NCBI GenBank assembly: GCA_015680685.1
Contig: MNCI01029592.1
Location: forward strand, 554,879 to 594,367
Reading direction: 5' to 3'
Length of the DNA: 39,489 bases
Source of the DNA: Gnetum montanum
Taxonomy: Eukaryota > Streptophyta > Gnetopsida > Gnetales > Gnetaceae
Position 1 is the stretch's first letter. Every line of letters starts with the position of its first letter. This document shows, piece by piece, positions 1 through 10,449 of this stretch. The notes beneath the pieces were generated by a model. It saw only the letters and a program-made list of their open reading frames with translations, was not told the origin of the DNA and searched no databases. Position numbers and translations under genes: made by a program.

Positions 1-832
1 ACGCATGATCTGATCGAACTCCGTAGATGGACTAGTTATGGTATCTAGATAGTTACTCATAGATCACACTTCGTTGTCTTTCCACCTATACTAGTATTAG
101 CTTTGTCACATATGGTTTAGTCCAGAGTGAGGTGTATGATGTGTTCCTACACTAATGCTACTCCTTGGTATGATGGGAAATAATATCAACCAAGCTAGGA
201 GAGAGAGGGTGAGAGAGAATATAAGCTAGCCTAAGTGCAATGAGCATCTGTTCCTTAATCATTCATACACATCTTGGACCTTATGCACAACTACCACTGA
301 GATTACCAAGCGCATGGCCTAGGTATGCTACTGGGTTACCATGTAATCACACTTAAATGCTCATGATTAAGTCGTACTCATTCTGTGTTACTAGGAGATA
401 AGGGTAGAGACATATTAACTAAGAAAGTAATAAATAACCATAACAATTAAATAATTAAACTAAGTGGATGCTGCAATGATGAAGTAATCTCGATCTTTAT
501 TGCTAGTCATGTGCGTGTCCAGGTACGTCACACTCGAATAAGGATGTCATACAATTACAATCATCACACTGCAGGCATGCATTAGGAGAAAGGGTTGAGA
601 GGAAAAACTGACAAAAAGTTCCTACCTTAATACTAAAAACTTAAAAACTTAAAACTTCCAAAACTTTAAAAAAACTTCTTTACCAAATTTGCCTACCTCT
701 TATTTATAGATGAGGAGAAAGGCTGTGAATTTGAGTATGTGATATCGCATCTAGGTTGCGATATCGCGTACGTGATATCACGTACGTGATATCATGGGTG
801 TGATATCATAGCCAACAATTCATGACTCATCA
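1..832 (-). repeat. Element A 3' LTR (outer end cut by window edge)
   Basis: Aligns along its length to 7292-8111 with scattered substitutions and small indels. It ends at the inner side in ACTCATCA (825-832), identical to the end of the other copy. It carries a TATA box on the minus strand (TATAAATA, complement of 701-708) with a cluster of GATATC palindromes upstream of it (740-810). Confidence 0.88.
701..810 (-). promoter_or_regulatory. LTR promoter: GATATC palindrome array plus TATA box
   Basis: Read on the minus strand, GATATC-type units between about 810 and 740 precede a TATAAATA at 708-701. Positions 773-794 form a perfect 22-bp palindrome centred on CGTACG, with TGATATCA at each end. 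It overlaps further palindromic units containing CGATATCGCG. The function is inferred from position relative to the TATA box; the binding factor is unknown. Confidence 0.55.
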
Positions 833-848
833 TACCCCCATAATTGAA
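833..848 (-). other. Element A polypurine tract
   Basis: Immediately inside the 3' LTR the minus strand reads TTATGGGGGTA and then TGATGAG of the LTR. The position is right for the plus-strand primer. The sequence leading up to it aligns with the equivalent place in element C (TTATGGGATTA before the LTR at 38456). Confidence 0.7.
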
Positions 849-1024
849 TGAAAACTCATCCTCAAGTTAAAGTAAGAACAAGCTCCATTGATTACACAAT
901 GGATAGGTATGGGATTATTGATTGACTAAAATGAACTCATGTCGTAGTGTGGAATCAGAAAAAAATTGAGACACAACACAAAGAATGTAAAAGAAAATCC
1001 TATAACTACAAAATTAGGTGGAAC

Positions 1025-3470
1025 TCATATAGTTCCTAGTGGCGGTGGCTCCTCCATGAGTGCCTTTTCCTTATCTTATGCTCCAGGTCTTGGGATTTGA
1101 TGGCGTCGAAGTATGGCATGGAGTTTCTCCTCTTCAGTTCAGGGATCCTGTGTTGTCCATGCTAATGTTTCGATGTTTGATGGAGTCGGCACCTCCCATG
1201 GGCACGATAGTTGCAGAAACATTTTATTTGCTTTGACATACCAAGCCGCAAACACCCATCATTCTTCCTTTCATAGGCTCTGGCTTTGTCTCTGTATTCT
1301 TGAAAATCTATGAGCCATCGATCCAAGTCTGTTGTGACACCTTTCTATCCCTACTAGCTTGCTTTAACCACCTAGAGTTTAGAATTTACAGCCTCTAATT
1401 TTTGTAATGTTTTCTTGTGTTCTGCAAATTCTATTTCATATTTGACATAAGAGGTGGCTACATGTTGCTCAAGCTCTATTCTTGGGCATCCTACTATCAA
1501 CATGGTAACGTTGGCATACCGCAAGTTTGCCAACTCCATGTACTCTGTAAGGTCCTAGATTTACAGGTCCCAACTCTTAACTTCCACCTGGTGGGCAAAC
1601 ACGTATGTGTCTAATATGGCCTGCTAGTCAATGTATTGAGCACTGAGAGTGTTGATGTGGGTCTTGGCCATATGGATCTCCTTTTCAATGATTTGTTTAT
1701 ACATCCCCACTTGGTCCTGGAAATGCTTCTTTAGTTTCTCATGTCGTTTCGCCTCATTCTTCCACGCGCTTATTTCAATCGCCATCTTCTGATGGATGGT
1801 GCATACCTCCTCCATCGAGAGGGTTTGATTTTCCCTAGCTAAATAGTTCATGTCTTGGTTGACCTTTATTAGTTGTTCTTGCAACTGTTGAAAATGTTCC
1901 TCAAGAACATTCTTTTATTTCTCCATAGAAGTCAACCGAAGGTTGTCAGCAACAAGTTGTTTATTTTCCTCTTGTAAGGCTTTGAGTGTTTTGATGTGCA
2001 CGTAACTTTGCGCTTGTGCTACAGAGGCATCCCAAATAGCCTTCTCTTTTTCTTCCACCACCCTTTTATTCTCTGTCAACAATTTATTAAGCTGCTCGAT
2101 TTTCAAAGTGTCCAGCTGGTCTGCGGGAACGAATTGAGAAGGATCCTGCTGCGCTACTTGCAAAGTCACGAGCCTTTCTTGCAATCTTTGCACTTCTACT
2201 TCAACATGCTCGACCCTCATCTTTTTCAAGACTAGCTTCCCCTTAGTGGAAATGAGGTCTGATTTTATTATTGTAACATCCTGTGGGATGTCAAATAAGG
2301 ATGTCATTACCTATCCTATTTGTAGCAATCAGTCAAGTACATCCTCATGTTCTGTAGGAGTCATTGAGGTACCAACCAGAGTTTTAGCATCCTGTGCTCT
2401 TGTAAGATCTACTGGTGGCACAACAAGCACATTGAATGATTCTTTAATATGGTCTGTAACCACTTCTGCAGCTCCTGCTACATCCTAGTGCTACATGATC
2501 ACCATCGTGGCCCCTTCACCAATTCCCAACTGCACCTAAAAGGACATAATGTTCCCTGAAATCTATTGTGACCAAGCACTCTCCCCTCCTCCTATTTGAA
2601 TGGACACTTCACCCCACACAGAATCCATAGAAACCATAGGTTGCATAGCTTCGTCAATGATGCAGAAGAGATTTACGTCATCACGACTTCCCCAACTCAC
2701 CATCTCAACGATGGCCCTAAGATGGCTCATCGATGGTCTATAATCTTATAGCGATGGCAATGGTTGATCTTGTTGACCTATGCTAGGCCATACTTCTTGT
2801 TGTTGACTGGGTCTCGTGCGTGGATGTTGGTTGGGTTTTGCAAGTTGAGTTACAGTTGGCCCTGCTAGCTGTTCTTTTTCTTGTTCCAACCCCAACATCT
2901 CACCAGTGATTTTCGTTGTAGCTGGTAGCTTTAGCAATTCGGCATATGAAGCATTTTGGGCTTTTTAGAGGACATTATTGGTGTATCCTCTGATACTAGC
3001 ACATCTACATAGCTTCCTGATAAGACAAGGGAAGGGCAATGCAAACTTCCCTATCTTCCATTCTTCAAACTGCCTTAGGATCTTTGTAAAATATAGATGA
3101 GGCAGGTTAGCATTAACCTTTCCCATAAACACTACACATCCTCTTATAGCATATGTTGAAAAAATGTGATAAGACCCTATTTTGAAATAAATATTCTCTT
3201 CCGTCGTCAACTCCCCATAGGTCTTATCTTCCTTGTCGTATGCCCTATCTAACCAAACTTGTCATACATTAGGTTTTGAGCGGGTAGACAACTAAGCAAC
3301 CTTTGGCCCTATATTCAAAAGGTTTAATACTTCTTAAATGGCTTGAACAGAGAAATCAATAGTCACACCACAAATGTTAATCCTCTTTGCTTAGGTGGTT
3401 TCCAAATCTAGTTTCCCGGTATAACTAAGGAGATGAAATTATTTTTGGCGTATTTATCCTTAATTTTATA
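1025..3470 (-). pseudogene. Element A ORF2: conserved domain plus long coiled-coil protein (decayed)
   Basis: No named family is certain. The first conserved block (about 3390-2960) has GVTIDFSVQAI, then YFKIGSYHIFST, GKVNANL and LPFPCLIRKLC. This style recalls the N-terminal 'putative plant transposon protein' domain of Athila-type ORFs, recognised from memory only. A Q/P-rich linker follows (2937-2746). Next comes a strongly heptad-like, K/E/Q-rich coiled coil in two open pieces (2307-1915 and 1884-1624), split by a single TAA at 1917-1915. The tail near 1025 reads MEEPPPLGT before a stop. Every block has a counterpart in the same order in element C (35554-38256). The coiled coil is the best preserved coding part of A; the rest has several stops and frameshifts. 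The N-terminal start is not resolved. Confidence 0.72.
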
Positions 3471-3540
3471 ACTAATCACCCTTAATAATGTCCTTATGGC
3501 AATGAAAAATTTCAAAAAATTTATGCACTATCTGGCTTGT

Positions 3541-3556
3541 GCCCCTCCCCCACGAC
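3541..3556 (-). other. Internal G-rich purine tract of element A
   Basis: The minus strand reads CTTAGTCGTGGGGGAGGGGC. It lies at the same place relative to ORF2, and with the same leading sequence (CTTAGTC then T), as the longer G-rich tract of element C at 35132-35180. It could be a second polypurine tract or a leader element; no function is shown. Confidence 0.45.
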
Positions 3557-3731
3557 TAAGCTGAACACTCCAGGTTCAAGTAGGTTCAAACGGACTGAAA
3601 ATCGAAGTACCAGCAAGTGAGTTATGGATATGAAAGCAAGGGATGTGTAATCATGAGTCGTAGAGAGAAATTTGAAAAACTTCCCCCATGTGAACAATTG
3701 CAAATGATGTTGATTAGCGTAGGGGGGTCGC

Positions 3732-3770
3732 ATATATATATATTTTTGGGATGCGATATTGTGACCTATC
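3732..3770 (-). promoter_or_regulatory. Putative internal promoter ahead of ORF2 (element A)
   Basis: On the minus strand CACAATATCGCATCCC (about 3765-3750) is followed by AAAA and a run of TATATATATA (3744-3732), about 180 bp before the G-rich tract and ahead of ORF2. ATATCGCATC also occurs in the LTR palindrome array of the same element (8035-8044 on the plus strand). Element C has the same arrangement at 34886-34960. This is inference from layout. Confidence 0.4.
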
Positions 3771-5097
3771 GAAGTTAGGGCACTATAATTGTACCGAATT
3801 TTTAATATTTGTTTAAAATTAAACGATGTTAACTAAGGACATATGGATGATTGTTAAAGGGTTCTAGGGTAATTCAATTAGTTCTAAAGGCACAAAAATT
3901 ATGATGGTGTGGAATTTAGCAATAAGGACCTCGAATGGTAAGGGGAAGAAAAAGGCTATGTGATGGTTCATAGGAACGCTTGAATCAGAGGGATAGTAAT
4001 AAGGGAAAGAATATCATTGACAAGATGTTGAGGGTAATAGATGATGTGCAGAAGATGTGTTATGAGTGCAAATTACAAAAATTATGCAAGTGGATCCTCC
4101 CCAAAGTAGGTTCCAACCTATAGTGCCCTTGCGTAACCACATCTTAAAATGTTCGTAGGCACTAGAAGGGTTAAAGGTAATCCACACTGGTTCCACAAAA
4201 CACACACATGTAAGTATCACTGGAATGAAGTAAGAATTCTACACTACACAAGACATGAGCTTCAATTACATGAATAGCAAGATGAGACGAACTATAGAAG
4301 GGATTATAGAGATTGAGACATGAGGTAACTAACCCAAGGCACAATGAATCCTGTGTGTAAAGCATGATTAATGTGTCATTAACCCGTCGTTCCAAGATCA
4401 GGACCAAGTCCATTCCTCTGATCAGTGACACTGCATTGTTTCATCCCATGATGAGCAACTATGAGAGTACCATAACAATAAGGTGTACGATCACTTGGCA
4501 TTTTGTTCAAGGAAGGAGTGATTTTTGCTTTGTGGCACTTTCTCTCTTCCCTTTTTTTTTCTTTGAATGTTGAATCTAGAGAAGCAGCCAACCCTCAGGC
4601 ATGGATGCATGTCTTTCTAGTGGGGCCCCCTAAAACAATGTTGGATTTTTTAGTGCCTTTTGATTACTCTTACTCCCATTTTGCGTTAAATCTACAAGGA
4701 TCTTAGTACAACCACGTTGCGTGATAACTCTCATAGATGTCACTAAAGAGAATCCACAAGTTCCCTTGATGTCACACTCTAATCATTCCCTCTTGGTCCA
4801 TCCTTCTTCATTCTAGGTACAATGAACACAAAATTAATTTTTAAGTTTTAACAATGTCAAGAATATCACTGTACCCTCGAACAGAACCTCTTATTTGTAG
4901 AATGAATGAGTGGGTGTAATGGGCTCACTGTCCAAACAATCAATCACTCGAGACTCGATAACATAGAACACACCCCAACCAATGAGCCACATGAGTGTTT
5001 TATTCCTAGATGAGATTACTTATAAAAAGATAAAAAGAAAAAAGAACAAAAAGATAAAACAAAAAATTGTAAAACTAAAGAAAATGAACAATATTTA
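3771..5097 (-). other. Conserved non-coding spacer of element A
   Basis: No coherent ORF was seen on either strand. Read on the minus strand it aligns in patches with the post-pol spacer of element C (33650-34620). Shared stretches include AATAAGAGGTTCT, TGATATTCTT, GTGACATCAAG, TGCCAAGTGAT and CCTACTTTGGGGAGGA. Its start, T/A-rich and directly after the gag tail, marks the place where pol is absent. Confidence 0.65.
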
Positions 5098-7074
5098 TTA
5101 ATCCTGCTTGTTATTAGAAAGGGGGATATCCCCTGTAACTAAATGGTTGAGCATGGCGAGGATTAATAAATGAAAGATGAGTATCCTTGCATGTTGGAAA
5201 TATTGAAACTTCATCATACTTACCCCATTGGGGTTCACACACCTGATTATAGTGAGCATAGTGGGGTAATTTATAAGATGTGGTTCCCAGGTAAAGAGTT
5301 GATCCACTATGATACTTGAGACCATAAGATGGTATGCAAGGATTGGGATGTCATCCTCCATGGCTATATTCATTGGGCCGTATGGTTGTTGGAGTGTTAA
5401 TTGGTGGCCCTGATGAAGTGACACAAGGCGTTGGGTTCGAGGAGAAGGATGCACCATAGTGCTGAACTTGTGCTAAGTTGGAGAATGCAATGGCCTTGGA
5501 ACTGCGTCGTCCCTTCCTACGGTCATGTCTAAAAAAGGGAAACCCTTGATGTTGAGGAGGTCTCTCACTGCTGTTGGCAATAGTAGCACAAGTAACGTTC
5601 GTGGGTTGTTGCTGTGGTGCAAACACTTTAGGAACAATTGGTGGCGATGTAGAAGGAGGGAAAGGATGAGAATGTTAAAATTTAGGAGAAGTGTAAGGTA
5701 CATAAGGTGGTGGTTGTGTTGAGGACATGGGCTGATAGTATTGAGGAGAACAATAATGCGGCAAGATAGAGTATGTTGACCTAGTTGGGGAAACAGGATG
5801 TTGAACTAGATAAATAATTTGGATTCGAATGATATGAAGGGTGTCCCCAATTTAGGGATGGCTTCCCCCACAACTGGGATTGTTGCCACTATGATCGAAC
5901 AAAATATCTTTGTACAAACTCTAGGTGTAATGTGCTTCCCCAATGCTCATATAAATGTAACAAGATTGGGCATTGGCCCTTGGGGTGATTGTACAAACAA
6001 ATGTTGCATTCATAAGTATGATTGACAGTTGAGCTCTTATTTTCTTCATCCCTTCTTTCTGATTGTCTAATGATATTTTGCCCTACTTCTCGGGTTGTCA
6101 AAACTCTATCTCCAATAATATTGATATATTCCCCACACTTTCTATGCATCCATTCCAACATCTTATTGATCTTTGCCTCAATTTCCTCTAATGATTGTTG
6201 TACTAGCAAAGATGGTTCTTCCTCCTTGAGATAGGTTGATTTCTCCTTTTTGTGATTATGGACCTCTATTAAGTTGAGATTTTGGTCTCGTTGATGTTTT
6301 TCAACACTCTCCCATCTAGCCATTTCTCCTTCTTCTTTTGCTACCCGCTTAATGAGCTATTGGAATTGAGGGGTTTGTAGTTTGTATAGTTGACCTTGGG
6401 CGTACATCCCTAGGGTCTCTCTTGTTTCATCACGAAGTCCATCAATGATATGGTACATTAGCCTTTCCTTGGAGAACTCATGGCCTGGACAGTTATTTAA
6501 CAGTGCATAATATCTTTTTAAGGCCATGTCCAAGGGTTCATGTTGTGCTTGTTTCCACTCTTGGATTTGTTTCCTAAAGGCTGACACTCTTGTGTAGGTT
6601 TGATATCTTTCGTTAAAGAGTTCTATCATTGTTGGCCAACATCAAATTGAATTTGGTTTTAATGATCTATACCATACTTTTGCTTGGCCAACAAGTGCCA
6701 TAGAAAAGAGCTTGAGTTTTTACCAACCATTATCAATGTTGTTCCATGCATAGGCATCATAGAAGGCTTGTAAATGTTGTTGCGGATCTAAGTCATAGCC
6801 TCCTGAGAAATTGGGAAAGTTGTTTAAATCGAGCCTGGGTAGGCCGCTCTCTTTATGATGCCTACGGGAGATTCGAACAGCCTCTTGTAGTTGCGTTAGG
6901 CTTGTAGTGGCCAGTAGGGTTCATTGTCATCGAGCAAGTTATGCTTTCATGCATTGGGACGATGCTACCTTCATTTATATTTATAAGAAACCCCCACCTC
7001 GGGTTGCGTACTCCAATCTTCATTGTCATATAATTCGTTGGTTCTCCAATGAATTGCCTTACTAGATGTGGCAT
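5098..7074 (-). pseudogene. Element A gag (capsid domain plus CCHC knuckle), frameshifted
   Basis: Gag forms the virus-like particle and packages element RNA. A segment near 6840-6640 carries DPQQHLQAFYDAYAW and VWYRSLKPNSI. It runs into the open stretch 6629-6357 with LFNERYQTYTR, FRKQIQEWKQ and IIDGLRDETRETLG, typical of the Retrotrans_gag family. The open stretch 6323-5889, in the same frame, is rich in charged residues and ends in a knuckle, C-x2-C-x3-H-x4-C, at 6008-5970 (CNICLYNHPKGQC). A P/Q/H-rich tail follows (5626-5098) with frame changes. The N-terminal part (about 7074-6850) is in another frame. Elements B and C carry recognisable homologues. At least one frameshift near 6840 and several stops make this copy non-functional. 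Confidence 0.78.
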
Positions 7075-7221
7075 TATCGTAGTCTTGTAGGAGAGGCATG
7101 GTTGTGAAATTGTGTGTAAATTTGTATGTGAATTTTTGTAATTATTTCATTCTAAAAGATATATTGTTAATCCCTATACAGCAACCTTGTATAATATGAC
7201 TAATCTAGATAACTAGTACCG

Positions 7222-7239
7222 TCCCCAACAATGGTGCCA
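7222..7239 (-). other. Element A primer-binding site (tRNA-Asp type)
   Basis: The minus strand reads TGGCACCATTGTTGGGGA, one base inside the 5' LTR. It differs from the expected tRNA-Asp complement TGGCGCCGTTGCCGGGGA at four sites, all C-to-T or G-to-A transitions. Confidence 0.82.
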
Positions 7240-7240
7240 A

Positions 7241-8111
7241 TGATGAGTGGTGAGGTACCTCTACACTCAACCATACGAATACGAGCACTTCACGTACGAT
7301 CCAGTCGATCTCTGCAGACGGACTAGTTGCGGTATCTAGATAGTTACTCGTAGATCACAATTCACTATCTTCCCACCTGGACTAGTATTAGCTTTATCAC
7401 ATATGGTTTAGTCTAGAGTGAGGTGTATGATGTGTTCCTACACTAATGCTACTCTTAGGTATGATGGAAAATAATATTAACTAAGCTAGGAGAGAGAGGG
7501 TGAGAGAGAATCTAAACTAGCCTAAGTGTGATGAGCATCTGTTCCTTAATCATCCATACACATCTTGGACCTCATGCATGACTATCACTCGGATTACCAA
7601 GTGCATGGCCTAGGTACGCTATTGGGTTACCAAGTAGTCACACTTAAATGCTCGTGATTAAGTTGTACTCATTCCGCATTACTAGGAGATAAGGGTAGAG
7701 AGATATTAACTAAGAAAGTAATAAATAACCATAACAATTAAATAATTAAACTAAGTGGATGTTGCAATGATGAAGTAATCCCGATCTTTATTGCCAATCA
7801 TGTGCATGTCCAAGTACGTCACACTCGAATAAGGATGTCGTACAATTACAATCATCACACTGTGGGCATGCACTAGGAGAAAGGGTTGTGAGGAAAAACT
7901 GACAAAAAGTTCCTACCTTAATACTAAAATTTTAAAAACTTAAAACTTCCAAAACTTTAAAAAGAAACTTCTTTACCAAATCTGCCTGCCTCTTATTTAT
8001 AGATGAGGAGACAGGCTGTGATATCACGTACGTGATATCGCATCTAGGCTGCAATATCGCGTACGTGATATCATGGGTGCGATATCACAACCAACAATTC
8101 ATGACTCATCA
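7241..8111 (-). repeat. Element A 5' LTR
   Basis: 871 bp starting TGATGAGT and ending ACTCATCA, a perfect 8-bp terminal inverted repeat. It matches 1-832. The PBS lies one base beyond the left end. The TATA box on the minus strand is the complement of 7994-8001, and the GATATC array (8019-8087) is upstream of it. The five bases outside the right end are AACTA, a likely half of the target duplication whose partner is outside the window. Confidence 0.9.
7994..8087 (-). promoter_or_regulatory. 5' LTR promoter: GATATC array plus TATA box
   Basis: Minus-strand order is GATATC-type units between 8087 and 8019, then TATAAATA at 8001-7994. 8019-8040 is the CGTACG-centred palindrome with one mismatch at its end. 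Compared with the 3' LTR the same units are present in a different order and number. Confidence 0.55.
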
Positions 8112-8530
8112 ACTAGTTAAACTAAAATTAAAATAAACTAAACCACACCAATTAACTAATCATAAAATAATAATAAACTAATATTTATAACTTACATAAA
8201 TAAATAAAATAATCACTAAATAAACAATTAACTATATGAAATATAGAATGAAATTAATTAAAATACATAAGTTTGACAAAAATACTTATTAAAATTGAAC
8301 AAATTTTTTGGGTTCAACAATAAGATAGTAATAAATTATGAAAAAAATATAAAAAATGAAAAATGTTAAAGAATTGAAAAATATTTTAAAATGTGAAAGA
8401 TTGAAGAAATGAGAAAGTATAAAAGAGTGAGAAAAATGTAAAAGAATGTGAAAAATGAAAAGAATTGTAAAACAAAAAAAATACAAAAATCAATAAGGTA
8501 CCTACAATTTTAAATGGACACCCCCATGAC
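8112..8530 (-). other. AT-rich post-pol spacer of element B
   Basis: No gene. On the minus strand, T-rich repeats of the type TTTTTCACATTCTTT resemble 33425-33600 of element C. The adjoining CATGGGGGTG and GGTACCTTA-type motif near 8500-8530 match the end of C's integrase region (about 33390-33420). The apparent F-rich ORF at 8289-8486 is low complexity. Confidence 0.6.
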
Positions 8531-9900
8531 TATTATGAAGATTAGGAAAATGGAAGATGGAACAAGTGGAAGCTTGGTGAGTATGTTAGGTAGATTTGTT
8601 TGAGTACTCATAGTATGGTTTGACTTGTTGGATATTAAGAAGTATAAGCTTATGTGGGCTAGATTGGTGATGAATATGTAAGGCACTAGATGGATAAGTG
8701 GTGTGTACTATGTAAGGTCCCTTCCAAAGTGTCTAAAATTTAGCCTTTTGGGATAAATGACTAGGATTGTAATATAGAGGACTTTGTCACCTGGTTGTAG
8801 GATTACATTTCTTATCTGTGAGTCATGCCTAATTTTGGAATAGTGCTTATGAACTTCACTACCCATAAGTGCTACGTGTCCATTTTAATTTAAAAGATTT
8901 AGATTCATTAGATGTTCCTTTTGTGCTAAACTCAAATCAATGTCAAGTTCACTAACTCTAAATTGGAAGTGTGAAGCTCTACCTAAATTGGAAGTGTCGG
9001 TAACTTTCCATAGACTAACTCATATGGGGTGTACAAGATAGGTAATTTCTAGGATGTTCTATAGGCCCAAAGAGCATCATTTAATTTTGTACTCCAATCA
9101 TGTCTAAACCTACTAATTGTCCTAGTATGTATTCTAGTGATTTCACAATTAGTGACTTCAGCTTCAGCATTTACTTAGGGATGATATGGTGTTGTTAATT
9201 TATGGTTGATCCCAAGTTGTTGCATGAATTTTTTAAAGGTAGCACCAATGAAGTGGGCCCCATTATCTGATATTAGTGTTCAAGGTACTCCAAATCGATT
9301 TACCACATGTTGTTGGAAAATCTTGGTAGTTATTTTTGTTGTAAAATTTTTTACTGCTGCTGCCTTTGCCCACTTTGTGCAATAATCCACAGTGACAATA
9401 ATCTATGCTTTTCCATTTGACATCAGTTGAATGGGCCCCATAAAATCAATTCCCCAAAATCAAAAGGTTCCAACAACTATATCTAGTGTTGTAGCCCTTC
9501 TTGTCTGGCTATAATTCCTCCATCTCTTTGGCAACGTTCACATGATTGGGCAAAAACGTGTGCATCTCTAAATAGAGTAGGCCAAAAGTATCCTACCATT
9601 AGTAATTTAAGTGTTGTTCTATGCCCTACATAGTGGCCACCACATGGACCTTCATGGGCATCTTATAGCACTCTTTGATAGTCATGATTAGGTACACCCC
9701 ATCTAAAAATCCCATTTGCACAAATTTTGTATAGGTTGTCATTTATTTCCATGTATTGTTTAGCTTTGTGAAGGAATTATTCATGTTTTTTTTCTATTCC
9801 ATTCAACATGAAGCTCTTGTATGGTGAGATACATTAGGTACTCTACAATCCATGGTTGTTCTGTTGAATTTACAACCTTTATTGTTCTAATGAAGAGGTC
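8531..9900 (-). pseudogene. Element B integrase (pol C-terminal part), degenerate
   Basis: Integrase joins element cDNA to the host chromosome. Minus-strand readings show the zinc-binding half (CERCQRDGG near 9540), the first catalytic Asp in IDFMGPIQLMSNGK (near 9430) and the second in LISDN (near 9260). The 'HKLTTPYHP' stretch before the third acidic residue is at about 9220-9180. Stops interrupt all frames. The homologue in element C is 32041-33400. Confidence 0.72.
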
Positions 9901-9939
9901 CTCATCAGGAAATTGGTCTAGTAAGGGTTCTACTTAGTT

Positions 9940-10440
9940 GTCTGTGTCCCATTTCAACCTTGATAAATGATCAGCTACAACATTTTCTATCCCTTTTTTA
10001 TCAATCATTGTGATGTCAAACTCTTGAACAATCACAAAACATCTTATCACTCTGGGGCTAACTATTGGCTTCTTCATTAAAAATCAAATGGCACTATGAT
10101 TTGTGTGAACATAGATCTAGTAACTAAGCACATAATGTCTAAACTTTTTAAGCACATACACCACGACCATCAACTTATTTTTATTTGTGGTGTAATTTAA
10201 TTGTTCTCTAGTGATGCTCCTACTAGCATAGTGTATGTAGTACAGTCTCTTTTGATCATCAAGTTATGTCAGTATTGCGCCAAGTGCATAGTTGGAGACA
10301 TTAGTCATGATATAAAAAGGCCTTGACCAATCTAGAGCTTAAAGGATTGGTGTGTTAACTAACTTCTATTTCAAAGTTTCAAATGCCTTTTTACATGACT
10401 CAATCCACTCAAAAGGTGCATCCTTCTCTATGAGTTCTAC
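9940..10440 (-). pseudogene. Element B RNase H domain, degenerate
   Basis: Minus-strand readings include SNYALGAILT (about 10312-10262), where the first catalytic Asp of TDAS is replaced by Asn in this copy, and an HTNHSAI-type stretch near 10110. A match to the same region in element C (31600-31980) supports the call. Internal stops. Confidence 0.62.
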
Positions 10441-10449
10441 CAATGGTTT

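Larger units (their letters stand above)
1..8111 (-). mobile_element. Element A: pol-less Ty3/gypsy (Athila/Tat-like) LTR retrotransposon
   Basis: Two direct repeats (1-832 and 7241-8111) flank about 6.4 kb. In minus-strand order the element has a 5' LTR (7241-8111), a tRNA-Asp type PBS (7222-7239), a gag region (about 7074-5098), a long non-coding spacer (about 5097-3470), ORF2 (about 3470-1025), a polypurine tract and a 3' LTR. No reverse transcriptase, RNase H or integrase can be read in any frame of the internal part. The spacer that follows pol in element C directly follows gag here, so pol has been removed. The outer end of the 3' LTR lies about 50 bp beyond the window edge. The LTR ends are TGATGAGT...ACTCATCA. 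The family call rests on gag homology and the PBS; the non-autonomous status is inference. Confidence 0.85.

Noticed and set aside
740-810. Repeated GATATC/CGTACG units considered as a CRISPR-like array or satellite
   Set aside because: Units are few, overlapping and palindromic, without constant spacers. They lie in LTR U3 in front of a TATA box, in a plant genome.
1996-2488. Plus-strand open frames opposite ORF2 of element A
   Set aside because: Antisense shadows of the coiled-coil frame; the minus strand has a homologue in element C and these do not.
8289-8486. Phe-rich 65-codon minus-strand frame
   Set aside because: Low-complexity T-rich spacer; aligns as non-coding sequence with element C.
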